64,000 nt of DNA from Phyto melanocephala. Lineage: Eukaryota; Arthropoda; Insecta; Diptera; Rhinophoridae. A model generated the notes under the pieces. That model was not told the DNA's origin, did not search any database, and worked only from the letters and a program-made list of their open reading frames with translations. Within the stretch, counting starts at the first letter, position 1; the number at the start of each line of letters is the position of its first letter. The position numbers were made by a program, and so were the translations under genes. Below, in pieces: positions 45,029 to 58,102 of this stretch. The stretch spans positions 92,917,978 to 92,981,977 of the forward strand of contig OW799234.1 in NCBI GenBank assembly GCA_941918925.1. Reading direction: 5' to 3'.

Positions 45029-45842
45029 TATATTTAAAGTTTTATTTAATTTTTATTTTAAAAATGTATTTTTGCTGTTTATAATGATAACAATTTTATA
45101 TTTATTTTGAGCTAAAGTTAAACCTAACAGCATAAGAGAATATCATATTCATAAATTTTCTTGTATAACTATTGTTAAAAAATTCTTGTTCATATTTAGC
45201 AATTTAAATAATCTAACTGTTCAACAAAATAAGCAATGGGCTGTTGAAAAATACATTGCAAATTTATGTTAAAAAACTGCATGTAGGTTATACATACATA
45301 CTTATGTACATATGTATGTAAATAGAACTTGAAATTGTAAAAAATAACATAAAAACGTAAAAAAAATATTTATCTAATCTAATCGAAAAGATTGATAGGA
45401 CAATAAAGAAAACAGAATAATTTAGACACAAGAACTTTTGTGGAACCTTAAATTCATAATTTTATCTGAAAGATTAAAAAATTCTAAAACTTATAGCAGT
45501 AAAAAATATGTAATGGACCACAAAATGTATAACACATTAGGTCGATTATTTACTAAAACGAAAGATAAAATATATAATTTCGAAAGTCATAATTAAGATA
45601 ATATTACTACCATTAAGTGGTAGTTATAATGAAGTGATAAGGGTTATGTAAGTATAAAAAACTTAAAATTTGATTGGATGAAAATAGATCTGATAAAAAA
45701 ATCAGGAACACCACATACTCAAAATTGTATTTATATGACAGTTATTCAAATTATCATCCTTATTATAAAAATACAACAATGTATGTACATATATAGAATA
45801 ATTATGGGCTCAGATATGTACATATGTAAGTATATACATATA
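45029..45842. other. AT-rich intergenic DNA between two Tc1-like elements
   Basis: Nothing recognised apart from ACATACATATGTATGT-type microsatellite (about 45290-45320). Confidence 0.4.
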
Positions 45843-47462
45843 CAGTGGCCGACAAAAGTCTACGTACGAGCACAATTTTTGACATTTTAGAAGTCTAAAA
45901 ACGTTAAACAAAAAACTAATGATGCAGTTTTGTTTCAAATTCAATTTTATTAATGTAAGCAAAAAAAATATATTTTCCAACATTAACTTAAAAAATTATC
46001 CAAGAAAAACAATTAAAATACGTTGACAAAAGTCTACATACGATATTCAAGTTAACATAAAAACTTATTTCAAGTATTAAAAACTACAACTAATTTTTAA
46101 AATTGATACTTAGTTGGGCCACCATGGGCATCTATGACTGCCTGTAACCTTCTTGGCATCGAATTAACTAAATTTTCTAACTCTGTAGATGAAATATTTT
46201 GCCATTCTTCTTGAAGCTTCAGTCTTAGCATTGGGGCACTAGTAATATTATGATTTCGTATTTTTCGTTGTAGTATCTCCCACACGTGCTCAATGACGTT
46301 CAAGTCCGGACTTTGTGGTGGTGTGTACAACTGTCGTGGAGCATGGTACAGCAACCAATCTTTGACAATTAACGCCGTATGCTTCGGATCCTTGTCTTGT
46401 TGGAATATCCAACTTTCACAAAGACTTAAATAATCAACCGATTGTTTCAAAGTTTGTTCTAGAATAGATTTGTATTGATACCGATCCATATTACCCTCAA
46501 TAAAAACCAGGTTTCCTACTCCAGAAGCAGCCACAGCCCCCCAAACCATTACACTACCTCCGCCGTGTTTAACTGTACTAACTAAGTTTTTAGAATCCAA
46601 CGCTGTACTTATTTTTCGCCAAACTTTATCTCTCCCATCACTTCCAAATATGTTATATTTGAATTCGTCAGTGAATAAAACTCGTTTCCAGAAATCAAAT
46701 CCCTCTTTTTTTAGCAAACTCCAAACGAAGTTTACGATTTTTTTCACTTATTAGGGGTTTTTTTCTAGGAGTTCTGCTGTGGTAACCATTATTATTTAAG
46801 GTTCTTTGTATGGCTCGTGGATGTACAATTATTTCTGATCTTCTGGCTAGCTCTTCGGCCAATTTCGAAGCATTCGCCTTAGGCTGTTTGTCCACTTCTT
46901 TTAAAATAAAGCTAACGTCTCTTCGATTGAGTTTCTTTAGACGACCACTACGCAGCTTACTTTCAATAGTACCAGTGCTTTTATAATTGCTGAATATTGT
47001 TTGAACAGTAGATTTACTTAAATTCAATAGCTTTGATATTTCACCAAATGATTTTTTTTCATTTCTGTACTTTACAACCAAATTTCTTATTTCAATAGAA
47101 ATTTCTTTGCGACAAGCCATTATTCCGTTTTAATATTAACTAAATCACTCTAATTCACTACTAACAAGAATATAAATCAATCCTTTAACGCAATAATTGA
47201 AGTAAAAAATAAATAACTGCACTTTTCTGTTAGTATTCAACAACAGTAACAATTCCTTGTTTGTCGTACGTAGACTTTTGTCAACGTAATTTAATTGTTT
47301 TTCTTGGATTTTTTAAGTTAATGTTGGAAAATATATTTTTTTTTGCTTATATCAATAAAATTGAATTTGGAACAAAACTGCATCATTAGTTTTTTATTTA
47401 GCGTTTTTAGACTTCTAAAATGTCAAAAATTGTGGTCGTACGTAGACTTTTGTCGGCCACTG
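45843..47462 (-). mobile_element. Tc1-like transposon with long (about 195 bp) TIRs, nearly intact
   Basis: Both ends start CAGTGGCCGACAAAAGTC and the inverted similarity continues for about 195 bp (45843-46037 and about 47268-47462) with only a few changes. A second copy of GACAAAAGTCTAC lies at the inner edge of each TIR, so this is the IR/DR arrangement of transposase binding sites. TA flanks both ends. The 1620-bp element carries one transposase gene on the minus strand. Confidence 0.92.
46097..47120 (-). pseudogene. Tc1-like transposase (DD34E), one frameshift
   Basis: The gene starts at 47120 (MACRKEISIEIRNLVVKYRN) and runs as an open frame to 46695; the rest continues in another frame to 46097. 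Together they span about 340 codons, the usual size for Tc1/Bari-type transposases. The N-terminal half has two helix-turn-helix regions (FGEISKLLNLSKSTVQTIF and AEELARRSEIIVHPRAIQRT) with a GRLKK linker. The catalytic residues are Asp in LFTDEFKYN, Asp in FQQDKDPKHTA and Glu in SPDLNVIEHVW, with 34 residues between the last two. The frames meet at a run of seven T (46706-46712; A on the coding strand), where one extra base would explain the break. No other stop was seen. Confidence 0.9.
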
Positions 47463-48458
47463 TACATATATGTATATTAGAAATTTAAAAAAATAACAGT
47501 TACTTAGTTAGTTAATAAGCTCTAAAATATGTATCTAAGTTTAGTTAATATTTGTTGTAATATAATAATATAATATGTATATTATTTAGGTAGTTTATAT
47601 TCATAAAAACATAATATGCAATTTTTTTAGAAAAGTTTTTACGAAAACTTTTAAATAAAATACATTTTGAACTCATTCACCAGTAAATAAACCAGAACTA
47701 CATACATACATAAGTATACATATGTATGTATGTATGTACATACCATTTCAGTAGACGATCCAGAATACAATACGGAGTTGTGATTTGAACAAATTATTAA
47801 ACTTTCTTTTTACATATGTATGTAGGTATAATTTTTTTAACTTAATTGTTATTACAATGCATTTTAATACTTAAGTATGTAAGTATGTACCTATGTATGT
47901 ACATAAGTATCTAAGTAAGTATATGCATGCATATGCATGTTTGATCACGTTTGTTTATAGCGAATTACGCTATTGCTCATTACTTTAGACATTCTCTCAT
48001 ATTTACATAATTTGTTGTCATTTTTAAATTTTCCTTATTTATGTATTTATATACATATGTACTTTTTAATATTAATATGTATGTACATATATAATTATGT
48101 ATGTATGTATGTAAGTATATCTCGATCAATATGCAAACACAATAATAAATAATTGTCATTATCGTTGAAGGTACATACCTACATATGTATGTACTTCTAA
48201 ATTTTATTAAAAAAAGATACAAAAATAAGTAGCGTTGCCAGACTGTATTTTATATTATATATTAAGATTATTTTTTCTTAAAAATAACAATAATATATTG
48301 TTATTATACAGATAATATTAGGTACCTACTTCGATAGAAAAATTATTAAAAAAAAAAAAAAAATTCAGTTCAAATGAAATCTACCAAATACTTTCAACAA
48401 TTAAATTAAAAATATAAATAATTAAACTAACGAAATTTCTGGTAACTCGCCCTTTACC
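47463..48458. other. Microsatellite-rich AT DNA
   Basis: Many interrupted TATG/TACA tetranucleotide runs and TACATATGTA palindromes (47700-48190). No gene was recognised; the frame 47980-48222 (-) is a translation of these repeats. Confidence 0.5.
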
Positions 48459-50026
48459 TACCGTTGCCACATGCAAGTGCAAGTGAAAAAAAAACCAATA
48501 CACTAACACTTTTTTACTAACACAACCACATTTTGGCAACCTCCCAGCCTGCACAAAAGTACGACAATGTCTGAATCAGACAAGTCTTACAAATATCTGA
48601 CTTTTTTTACGGACATTTCGTACAGATTTCTGTAAGACATGTCTGGGAAATTTAATGTACGACACGTCTGATAGATTTCTGACTGATTTCGTACCGATAT
48701 GTCGAAGGGATTTTATTCTTTTTTGTTTACCGACATGTCTGATAGATATCTGACTGATTTCGTACAGAAATGTCTAAGTTGTTTTCATTCCTTTTGTTAA
48801 GGATTTTTTGTTTTTTTCTTTACTTTCTTTTCTTTCTTTGCCTTTACCAATTTTGTAATCTTGATTTTGTTTGTTTTACAAATTGTTTATTTAAGTCATA
48901 AAGTGCAACAAAATAGGTGATATTAAAAAATTTAATTTATTGGTGTGTTCAAAAAGTTTAAAAGTAATATAGAAAGTGATTGTTTTGTGATTAATAAACA
49001 ATATAAGTATATAAAAAGAGTGTCACGTCAGGCTTTTCGGAAAAATGTTCAAAAAGATGCGTATTTGGTTTTTCAAGTTAGCTTAAAATATTTAAAAGAA
49101 TTGTTTTAACTATTATATGTGGTATATAAACAATGTACAATATATAAACAATGTATATGTAATTAAGTAATAAATTAAATAAATAAAAAAATATAACATA
49201 AAACTGAGTTTTATTTTATTAAATATTTCAGACAAACATCCGACAAACTTTCAGAAATCTGTCAGAAATCCATACGAATGTCGTATAATAAATCAGAATT
49301 TCCCTGCTTTTTCTTTCAGATTTCTGTAAGATTTCTATCAGACACGTCGGTAAAAAACTCAGAATTTCCCACGACATGTCTGTCAGAATTCGTGTCAACC
49401 ACTTCATATGTTTGGCGGTCAGAAGTCTGACAGAATTCGTATAGAATTCTTACTTGTTTGTCGACATTTCTTACAGACATCTGACAGATGTCGGACAATT
49501 TTGCAGACTGGGCTGCGACTCAGCTTGCGAAGAAATTTTTAAGCAAGTAAAATTTTTACAGTTACGGCAAGTAAAGTGACAAGCCGAAAAACAGTGTTGT
49601 CTAATACTGAGTTTTTTGTTAACTCACTTATATATCATACAATTGTGGTAAATAATTCAGCTAATTTTTTTAATAAATATGTATATATGTATATAAAGAA
49701 TATTAAGAAAAAATATAAATATTCATTTAAAATGTAAGTTTTAATATAAATATCAATTTTTAATAAAAAAATTATATGAAAAAGTTACATGTCTAAAGGT
49801 AACGTTCAATAGTGGCTATTGACAACACTTAATTACCAATTGAAGCAGCGCCATTTGTTTTAAATTTGTTTAAAGTTTATTTGTTGACGACATTTTAAAA
49901 ATGAACTTGCACTGTGCTGTGTAGCCACTCAAAAAATGTTTGTGTTTTTTTCGGCATTTCTCCTGATTTTTGTTAGTAATACGTATACACTACTTGCAAG
50001 TAAACACTTGCTTGTGGCAACGTAGG
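48459..50026. mobile_element. Candidate outer TIR element
   Basis: The left end reads CTACCGTTGCCACATGCAAG (then TGCAAGTG) and the right end, on the minus strand, reads CCCTACGTTGCCACAAGCAA (then GTGTTTACTTGCAAG). The inverted similarity is about 24 bp. A second element (48543-49512) lies inside. I found no clear target duplication and no transposase, so this is a candidate only. Confidence 0.4.
48543..49512. mobile_element. TIR element with dense GTCTG/CAGAC subterminal motifs
   Basis: The left end CCCAGCCTGCACAAAAGTAC is matched by CCCAGTCTGCAAAATTGTCC on the minus strand at the right end. About 230 bp at the left and 290 bp at the right are packed with TGTCTGA, CAGACA, TCTGACAGA and CGTAC motifs; the left side has two 70-bp near copies (TCTGATAGATTTCTGACTGA at 48668 and a similar one near 48740). 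The centre (48790-49215) is plain AT-rich DNA. It is non-coding and probably a non-autonomous DNA transposon. The translated 60-codon frame at 49316-49498 is an artefact of these repeats. Confidence 0.6.
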
Positions 50027-52868
50027 GTTAGTATGGCGCTAATTGCATGTTTACAGGTACACAAAAAGAAAACAAGATCAAGAGACAGCTCTAAAATGTT
50101 TTCAGTACTCTCAAATAACAACAAGAGAACGTGAACAGAATATATCTCTATTCTACTCAATTGACTCTTAATGAAGAAACGAAAAACAAGTCTGTGAGAT
50201 GTTTGCAAACGTAAGTATACTTATGTTATTGTGTTAGTTGGATTTTAGTAACGCGTTTAAACATGTCCATTGGAATTATTTTGTTTTCGTATTTAGTTTG
50301 AGTTTGTTATCGGTTGAGTAATGAGATAGGTAGATACTTAAAAAAGTGCATGTGTGAAACTAAATTTACTAAAAAAAAATAAATAAATAAAACAAAGTAA
50401 TTCTTGTCCGAATACTTTTACTAACAATCAGTTACTTTAAGTTTGTTAAATAATCGAATTAGAATTGTTTAGATGTTCATAGGTACATACATTGTATATA
50501 AATACATTTACAACAAATTTAAATTTCAAACATATAAAAAGAAGCAGGTGTTAAAACGTGAGTGTTGAAATAAATTTTGAGTACGTACACAAAAAAAATA
50601 AATAAATAAATAAATATATGTAGGTACCTATACCTACATATGTATGTACATATGTTACTAAGTATAATTTCGAATATTATTAATCTATGAATTGTTTCTT
50701 TGTTTTATATCTGTTTTGTGTTCCCTGTTTATGTTAAGTGCACCGATTTTTGTAACCTTAAAAGGTAAAACTGTCAACTAAATAAATTTATTAAACAAAA
50801 AATTTAATCATAAAGCCGGAACTGTTTTTTTTTTGAGAAATTTAATAACTTATAATCAATTAACAAAATTTTTATACCTATTAAGCGCATATTAAATAAA
50901 CGAATAAAAAAAAAAAAAATAAAAAAATCAACAAATATTAAAAGTTCTAAATTCTAAATTATATATGTAGGTACAAATCCCAATAACAGGGTATAATTTG
51001 ACAGTCATTTGACTAACCCCGAATTTTTCCTAACTTTAAAATACCACTTTCTGGCATTAAAAAAGTGCCAATAAAAATATAATAAATGTGTCCGTGGTAG
51101 TGTGTTAACTTTTGACATCTATAATTCACCAACCTACATATATCACTCATCACATATGTACATCCATAAGTAAAACGGATTAAAATTTTGTATATCTGCT
51201 AAAAATGGCATATTATTAATTATCGGTAAGTTTTTTTATAATAACTAGTACCTACCTAGGTATAATTTTTCTTTTAACATGAAAGGTAAATTGTTTTATA
51301 ATTAAATATTTTCACATTGTAGGTATTTAAAAAAAAAAAACATTTTCGATCTAATTTATTAAAATAAAACAACTTTTTAAGAGACTTCTAGGTAAATCAA
51401 ATTTCTATAGAAAATCTGTTTTGTAAACCTTTTGTAAACGTTTAATATTGTATATTTATATGAATAAAGTCTAGGTGGTTTTCAAACTAAGATAAGAACA
51501 AAAATATTCTACGAAATTTTTTGCACATTGGAAATGTGTCTATAAATTTATATAAAAAAAAAGTTGTGCCAAATCTTATATACAGTTTATACCTACTATC
51601 ATGTTAAAATCAAATATGTCTGCAGTGTATTGAAATAGACATATACATATTCCTCATTGTAACATAAGCCAATAATCTGAACAATTATGAAATAGTGTTT
51701 GTTATTATTTACTTTTTTTTTTTGGATTTTGTTTTACTCCTAGACTTACTGTCTTTTTTATTAAAGGACAAAATGGATTTCACTATTTGGTAGCCTGAAA
51801 AAACATATCATATTTATATTATTCTTACTAGTTGAACCCGATTTACATTGATGGCCCCAACAATATTTTCTTGTTATATTCATTTTAAGTTAAATTAATT
51901 TATTGTTGTTCGTTTTAATCAATAGTTTTTTTCTGTTAATTAAATTTATTTTATCCAAACATATTTGTACTTTTGCCATGTCCGTATATGCATTGATTTT
52001 GGTAAGAAATCTCATACCATTTTAAATACTAGTTAAATTGCTATTTTTCTATATTCTGTTAAATTTAAATTAAATTTTATCAAAATAAATTAGTAGTTTT
52101 TGAGTCAATTGAGTTTAGAAAGATAAACAGAAAGACAGGTAATAATTCTGAAAAGCTGTGTTTTGTATTCTAGATCGCTGATAAAAAAGGATGCAAGTAA
52201 TACTGCAGACTGTAAGAAAATTAACACTAACTTTATAGTCATTTCCTTATTCAAATTCATCAATTGATAGGGCCTTCTCCTTGTTTAAAGTTAAGCAATA
52301 TTTACTTCTTGTTGCTTTACTTTAATGATCTTTAAGCATCTACATATACATAGAACTTGTTTAACATTTTATTTTTTTTTACTTCAGTATATATAAGTTT
52401 TCGGTGTTAATTATGGTCAGATGGAACATAATAGTTTAAATCTGTTTGCCAAAAATAATAAAATTATTTTCCTATAACCTTTTCTTTTATAATAAAATTG
52501 TATATTAAATTTCAAGATTTATTTTTCACATCCTAAATAAACTTTTAATTTTTTTCATTTCTCAATAAAAAATGTTCGTATATGAAACCAATATAAAACA
52601 CAAATAAATATTGTCATTAAATTTTTATTTATCCTTTAGACGTACATACATACTTATATGTATATATGTACAAACATTTAAAAGCATGTGGCTTTCTGTA
52701 GGTTAAAAAATACTTTTACTTAAATCTCTGGTTTATTTTGTGTTCCTTTAAATATATTTTTTATTGCTAAACATTTGTGTTTATTTGCATATAACAGGGG
52801 TTTAATATAAAGGTGGGCTGATTTTTACTGTCTTGGTGTCGTCTTTAAATGAGCCATTTATTCAGTAG
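50027..52868. other. AT-rich intergenic DNA
   Basis: No gene was recognised. GTGCCAAATCTTATATACAG at 51565 may be the last trace of a Helentron-like end. ACATATGTATGTAC-type microsatellites occur near 50620-50660. Confidence 0.4.
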
Positions 52869-52876
52869 CTCATACC

Positions 52877-52963
52877 CATTGGCGTAACTAGACCATTCCG
52901 GGTGGGTGCAATGCTGTCCCGAAATTGTTTTTGCCCCCAGAAAATTTTTTAGCTACGCCAATG
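52877..52963. mobile_element. Tiny hAT-like MITE, copy 1
   Basis: The ends are CATTGGCGTAACTAG and (minus strand) CATTGGCGTAGCTAA. An 8-bp direct duplication CTCATACC lies at 52869-52876 and 52964-52971. At 87 bp it has no coding capacity. A second family member is at 54260-54428. Confidence 0.8.
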
Positions 52964-52971
52964 CTCATACC

Positions 52972-54251
52972 ATCAGGTCCTAATGATATAAATTTTGAAT
53001 GTGCTGTTTGTTTTGTGTGAACAAGTTTTATACGACTGTTTCGGTTAATAATTATTAAACATCCGAATGCTGTCTGTGAAAGTGTGTATTAAAACCCATT
53101 AAGTCATTTCTTCGCCCAGCATAACATGTAAACTTTTACAAGCTTTTGCGTCAAGACTTGGGCTTCAACATGTATAAAATAGATCCGAATAAGGAGCTTA
53201 TAGTTTTTTGATCAGATTGCTATTTCTATAGACATTACTTGGGTTGGGTTTAAAGTATGACTTAGATTTAGGCTGAAATATATATGTGTATGTCGACAAA
53301 GCACTAAAAGAAGTTTACCAGGTGACAATGCATTTAGAAAGTTTGAAGTAATACATCGCATTCAAAGAATGCTCTTAACGTTGACATAAGTCACAGAATT
53401 TCGATTTCAAATCATACCTAACCACTATAGTGAATGAAAAATTTTTGTGAAACTGAGTTCTTAAGATGTTCAAATAAAACAGAAACTTTTTTTTCTTATT
53501 TTTTACACAAACGAATAATGGTTTGCTTAATTAAGAACACAAAATTTGAAAATCCTTTATATGCAGACATACATATAAAGGAGAATCCAGAAAGAAAAAA
53601 AAAATTACAAACAACAATATTTAAGTAAGAAAAATAGTAAAGAAATTTCTTTTAAAACCGCACAAATTCCTTTATTGTTTCTGCCAATATCCTGTTATGG
53701 TTTTATCGTCAGACAAGAAAAGAAGAGAAATTAAAATAAAACTGAACCCAATTTTACGTTTGAATGTTTGTACTATACCTGTAAACTGCAGAAAATCTTA
53801 TACAACTTCCTTTTATATGTCCATACATATGAATGTGTAAATATGTACATATTTATATATATTTATAACAATAACAATATACATGCATATATGTACAATT
53901 ATTTTGAAGCTCCTCACATTTACATGTTAATAAATCTACACATTTTTGCACAATTAAATACCAATGGATTAAGGCTTTTGTCTCGTTTTGGGTTTAATGT
54001 TCACATACCATACACACGTATCATTTAAATATAAATATATAACACATACTGTTTTGTCTTTTATACAAACTATAATACATACGGATATACACTTGGTAAG
54101 CCTTTTGTTTTCTTCACATTTTGTACTCCTATGGAGGGTTGCCAGTTTTGTTTCATCCAGGGATAATAAGTTTTAACAGTTGTATTTCTCTTATTATAAT
54201 CTTTACTTCAAAATTGCGACATAGTTTATCATGAAAATTCTAACAGCTTTA
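52972..54251. other. AT-rich intergenic DNA
   Basis: Short frames (53434-53628, 53768-54028, 53988-54176) have no recognisable domains. Nothing else was recognised. Confidence 0.4.
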
Positions 54252-54259
54252 AGTACGAC

Positions 54260-54428
54260 CATTGGCGTAGCAACAAATATTTCTGGCGGTGGCAAGAGGT
54301 TAAAAAACTTTTCCTTGGGGGGAGGGCGAGGGAGGTTAATTTTATATGTAAAATAGTAAATTTTTTAAAATTCAAGCAAAAAACAATTCTATCATTGTTC
54401 CCTTCAAAATGGTCTAGTTATGTCAATG
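54260..54428. mobile_element. Tiny hAT-like MITE, copy 2
   Basis: The ends are CATTGGCGTAGCAAC and (minus strand) CATTGACATAACTAG. The flanks AGTACGAC (54252-54259) and AGAACGAC (54429-54436) match at 7 of 8 positions, again an 8-bp duplication. A family B Helentron-like element begins 10 bp further on. Confidence 0.75.
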
Positions 54429-54438
54429 AGAACGACAA

Positions 54439-55156
54439 ACAAGTAACAGTGCTATATTCGGCCGTGCCGAATCTTATATACCCTTCACAACGTGTAGTCA
54501 TGCAATAACAATTGTTTGTATCACCATTCATCCCATATAAAATACGTGCATACGTACACGTTAGAATAAATGTGGCATCGAATCCCAGCTGAGCCAAAAA
54601 AAATTTTATTTTATTTTATTTAATATATTATTTATATTTTATTATTTTTTTTTAATTTTTTTTAAATTTTTTTAAAAAATTTTTTTAGAAAAATTTTTAA
54701 AAATAAAATTTTTTTTTGTAGTTTTTTTTTATTATTTTTTTTTTATTTTTAGTATTTTTTTTTTGTAATTTTTTTTTGTTTGGTATGTTTTTTACATGTA
54801 TGTATATATGTATGTTGTTGTTGTAATTGTGAAAAAAAAACGAGGTGGTCGTGGTTTTTTGGCTCATATCTCAGAAAGTTATGGGGCGATTGTGCTAAAT
54901 TTCAATAGCGATTCATTCCTGGATATTTCCAAGAGATTGATACCATATACAGATCTGAGGAACATATAGTTGCTTCTAAAAGTTGATTTCAACCAACACA
55001 CGGACAGACGGACAGACGGTCAGGGCTTAATCGACTCCTCTATTCATAAGCTTTCAGAAAATATATACTTTATGGGGTCGGAAATGAAAATTGTAGAAAT
55101 TACAAACGGAATGACAAAGCTATATATACCCTTGTGCACCACAGGTGAAGGGTATA
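54439..55156 (+). mobile_element. Helentron-like element, family B copy 2
   Basis: The left end is ACAAGTAACAGTGC with the palindrome ATTCGGCCGTGCCGAAT and TATACCCTTCACAACG. The right end is the hairpin TATACCCTTGTGCACC...GGTGAAGGGTATA. Flanked by A on both sides. Contains a long A/T tract (54590-54790), a GTGGTCGTGGTTTTTTGGC core and ACGGACAGACGGACAGACGG (about 55000). About 718 bp. Confidence 0.85.
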
Positions 55157-56848
55157 AAAAAGTATGCTGTTAAATGTTTAAAATCAATTTATTTACATAC
55201 ATACATATTTTTCTATAAAATCTTGCAGATTGATCAGTTCTCAGAAGTGCAATTAAATAAATACTTATATTAAAAATTTTTAACAATTATAGAATTTTAA
55301 TAAAAAATTTCTTTAAAACGATTTGAAAAGACAGGTAAATGTATAATAATAATAAACATTTTTACTTCATCTGTAATGACGAAAAAGTATAAATTTGTAT
55401 CTATTTCATGTAAAACGCATAAATACTTAATTTTATAATTTCTTTCGATTAGTTTATTAATCTTGGAAAGTTTGAAAATTCGCAGGTATAGTACCGATGT
55501 TTGATTATGAGGTTTTCATATTTTTACTACCTGGTAACACTATTAAACAGGTAGTCTTATTATTTTGTTCTATACTAATTTCAAACTTCAGCTGTCAAAT
55601 CCCATAGATAAAAAAATTCCCTTTCTTCTCCCATTTATTTAAAATTCCAAACTTCATATATAAAAAAACATAAACTAAAACTGAACTGCAATTATCTAAT
55701 GGAAATGACACATAAGAAGCATTGTTCATTCAAAATGCGGTCGTTTACAAATTTTAATTATTATTTAAAGAAAAAAGCAATCTAATGTTTTATGATTTCT
55801 ATTTATATCAATAATATCAAGGATAAATAAATAACCTAATTAAGTTAATAAATTTGTATCGTGAAGTTATGAATTAGAACATAAAACATTGACGTATTAT
55901 TAAAAGAGAAAGCAACAATCAAGCGTATATCCTTAGTTTTTAACGTTTTACGCTCTAACCACTGCACCAACACATTGACACCAAATAGATTTATTACTAA
56001 AGAACAAAGAACTATGAATAATGTTGTTACATTAATACATACTAGCTAAACACTGACCACTTTACTGGTGTCCACAAAGTTTTATGTCATTCTTAAAAAT
56101 CGCTGGATCAGGGAAACACATCTCAATTTAAAAGTAATTTCAACAAAGCATATTTATAAAAAAAAAATTAATATAAGCCATCTTTAAAAAAGGAGTTTAC
56201 GTCGTTACACTCTAATTTCAACAAAGCATATTTACAAAAAAAAAAAATTAATAATAAACCATCTTTAAATAGGAGCTTACGTTGTTACACTCTCATTTTG
56301 CCTTTTCTTTGCCATAGACATGAAGCATTTTTTTTGCAAAAATAATTTGTATCAACACATATTACTTTGTTTATTTTTTTATGGCTTGTGTATGTGTTTG
56401 CTACTAATCGCTTATAACTCCTAAAATACTGAATCAATTGTAATATGATTAAGACTATGGACATCTACAGACATCTAAGACTAAACTCTGAAAATTTTTG
56501 GGTCAAATCAGACAATGCTTTTTAGATACCAATCTAAGTAAAAAGTTAGATATATGCAAATTTTAATGTTATGTCTCAGTGTTACAAGATTTTTAAGAGT
56601 AAGACCGGATTCTATGTGAACAATGCTTTATTTATGTGATGTCTTAAAATAAAAAAATAAAATTAAAGTGTAAACAAAAATTTAAATAAATAAATAAAAA
56701 AAACTACAGCAATTCCGTATGCATTAATTTAAAACAAAAGAATAATATTCTGTCCTTATATCCTCATTCTTTAAACCTGCTGGGCTGGAGATTATTGGCA
56801 ACTGGCTACTTAGACTTAAGTTGATTTTTTAATTAATTATTTTATTTG
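55157..56848. other. AT-rich intergenic DNA
   Basis: Nothing recognised except the tandem duplication at 56135-56290. Confidence 0.4.
56135..56290. repeat. Tandem duplication, two units of about 78 bp
   Basis: The unit starts TAATTTCAACAAAGCATATT and ends TTACGT(C/T)GTTACACTC; starts lie at 56135 and 56213. Copies differ at a few bases and in A-run length. Confidence 0.8.
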
Positions 56849-56856
56849 ATATTAAT

Positions 56857-57389
56857 CAAGGCGAATTCATTATATGGTGATGTTAAGAAGCCAGCTGATT
56901 GTTTTTTGCTCGTTTTATTTTTATGGCACAATGTCAAAGTTTGTTTACATTTAAATTAATTTTTATGTGCGTTGATTAAAAATTTTTATAAAAGTGGTAA
57001 AATTTGTGGAAAAAAATTGTAAAAGTAATAATATTTGTGCAATAACTTATTGGGAAATAAGTAAAATATATTTTGTAATATGAATAAACAACATTTTTAA
57101 TGTTTTTAATTCAGAAAATGCTAAATTTCTGTTGTGTTAGTCCTAGTGATTTAAAGTTGTGAAAATTGTGAAATATGTTTAAAAAAACACAAATATGTGA
57201 TATAACCTAGCACAAATTTATGTAATAAATAAAAAATACTAATTTATTTTTAAACTTTCCGCGTAAATTTATAAAAATAAAATTTTAATTAAAAGTAAAC
57301 AAAAAATTTGTTTTTTTTGTGTTTTGACATTCTCTTGGCCTCTTTGTGTTTGTTGCAGAATGTTATCACCTGATAATGAATTCGCCTTG
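56857..57389. mobile_element. hAT-like TIR element, 533 bp, with 8-bp target duplication
   Basis: TIRs CAAGGCGAATTCATTAT are perfect at both ends and continue imperfectly with GGTGATGTTA / CAGGTGATAACA. The 8-bp duplication ATATTAAT is exact (56849-56856 and 57390-57397). No transposase remnant was recognised; the 8-bp duplication suggests hAT or P superfamily. Confidence 0.85.
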
Positions 57390-57397
57390 ATATTAAT

Positions 57398-58102
57398 AAA
57401 TAAGTTTTTGAAAATTTTCATAAATAAAATTAAATAGAAAGTAAATTGAATAAAATAAATAAAAAAACAAGTAACGTAATAATCGTAAATGTGGATTTTT
57501 ATTCCTAGACTTTCATCTTTGTTTGCAATTTTAACATTTAAAAAAAAAACCTCTGCCTATCATTAAAATAACATAAATTTTTCGACTCAAAACACTGAGA
57601 CGTACTTTTGTTGGCCTTAATTTAGTACAACACATTATAATTTATAAAAATTGCAGCAACTTTTATTAGTATGCGTTTTTTACTCTTGTAAGTGCGACCG
57701 TTATCAAAATTTAAATATTTATACCAAGTATTACGGAATAAAAACTGATAATCTATTAAAATATAAAACGAAAAGAAAAGAATAAATATAATATGATTAT
57801 TTGTACTCTTTCCTAATCTCACTCTTATGTATGCATTTTGTGTATGTAATTCACTTTTTATTTATTTTACACTTTGTATAGAAGTATTGAAATAACAAAC
57901 TTGTAACAAAAAAAAAATCTATATAAAAAATCACATAGATTATCAATGTAATAATTAAATAATGTTCCAGTTTCGTAAACACCAAATAAGCCAATTGTAA
58001 TTAACACTGGTGACACTGAAATAGAAACGTTAAAAAATGCATACATAGTATATTGTTTTTGCAATAATTAAACATTTACAAAAAAAAAAACTATTGTTTT
58101 TT
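57398..58102. other. AT-rich intergenic DNA
   Basis: Nothing recognised; short frames at 57622-57822 and 57867-58064 (-) lack recognisable domains. Confidence 0.4.

Noticed and set aside
48543..49512. CRISPR-like spaced repeats of GTCTGA/TCAGAC
   Set aside because: Irregular spacing, both orientations and a eukaryotic context; these are subterminal motifs of a transposon.
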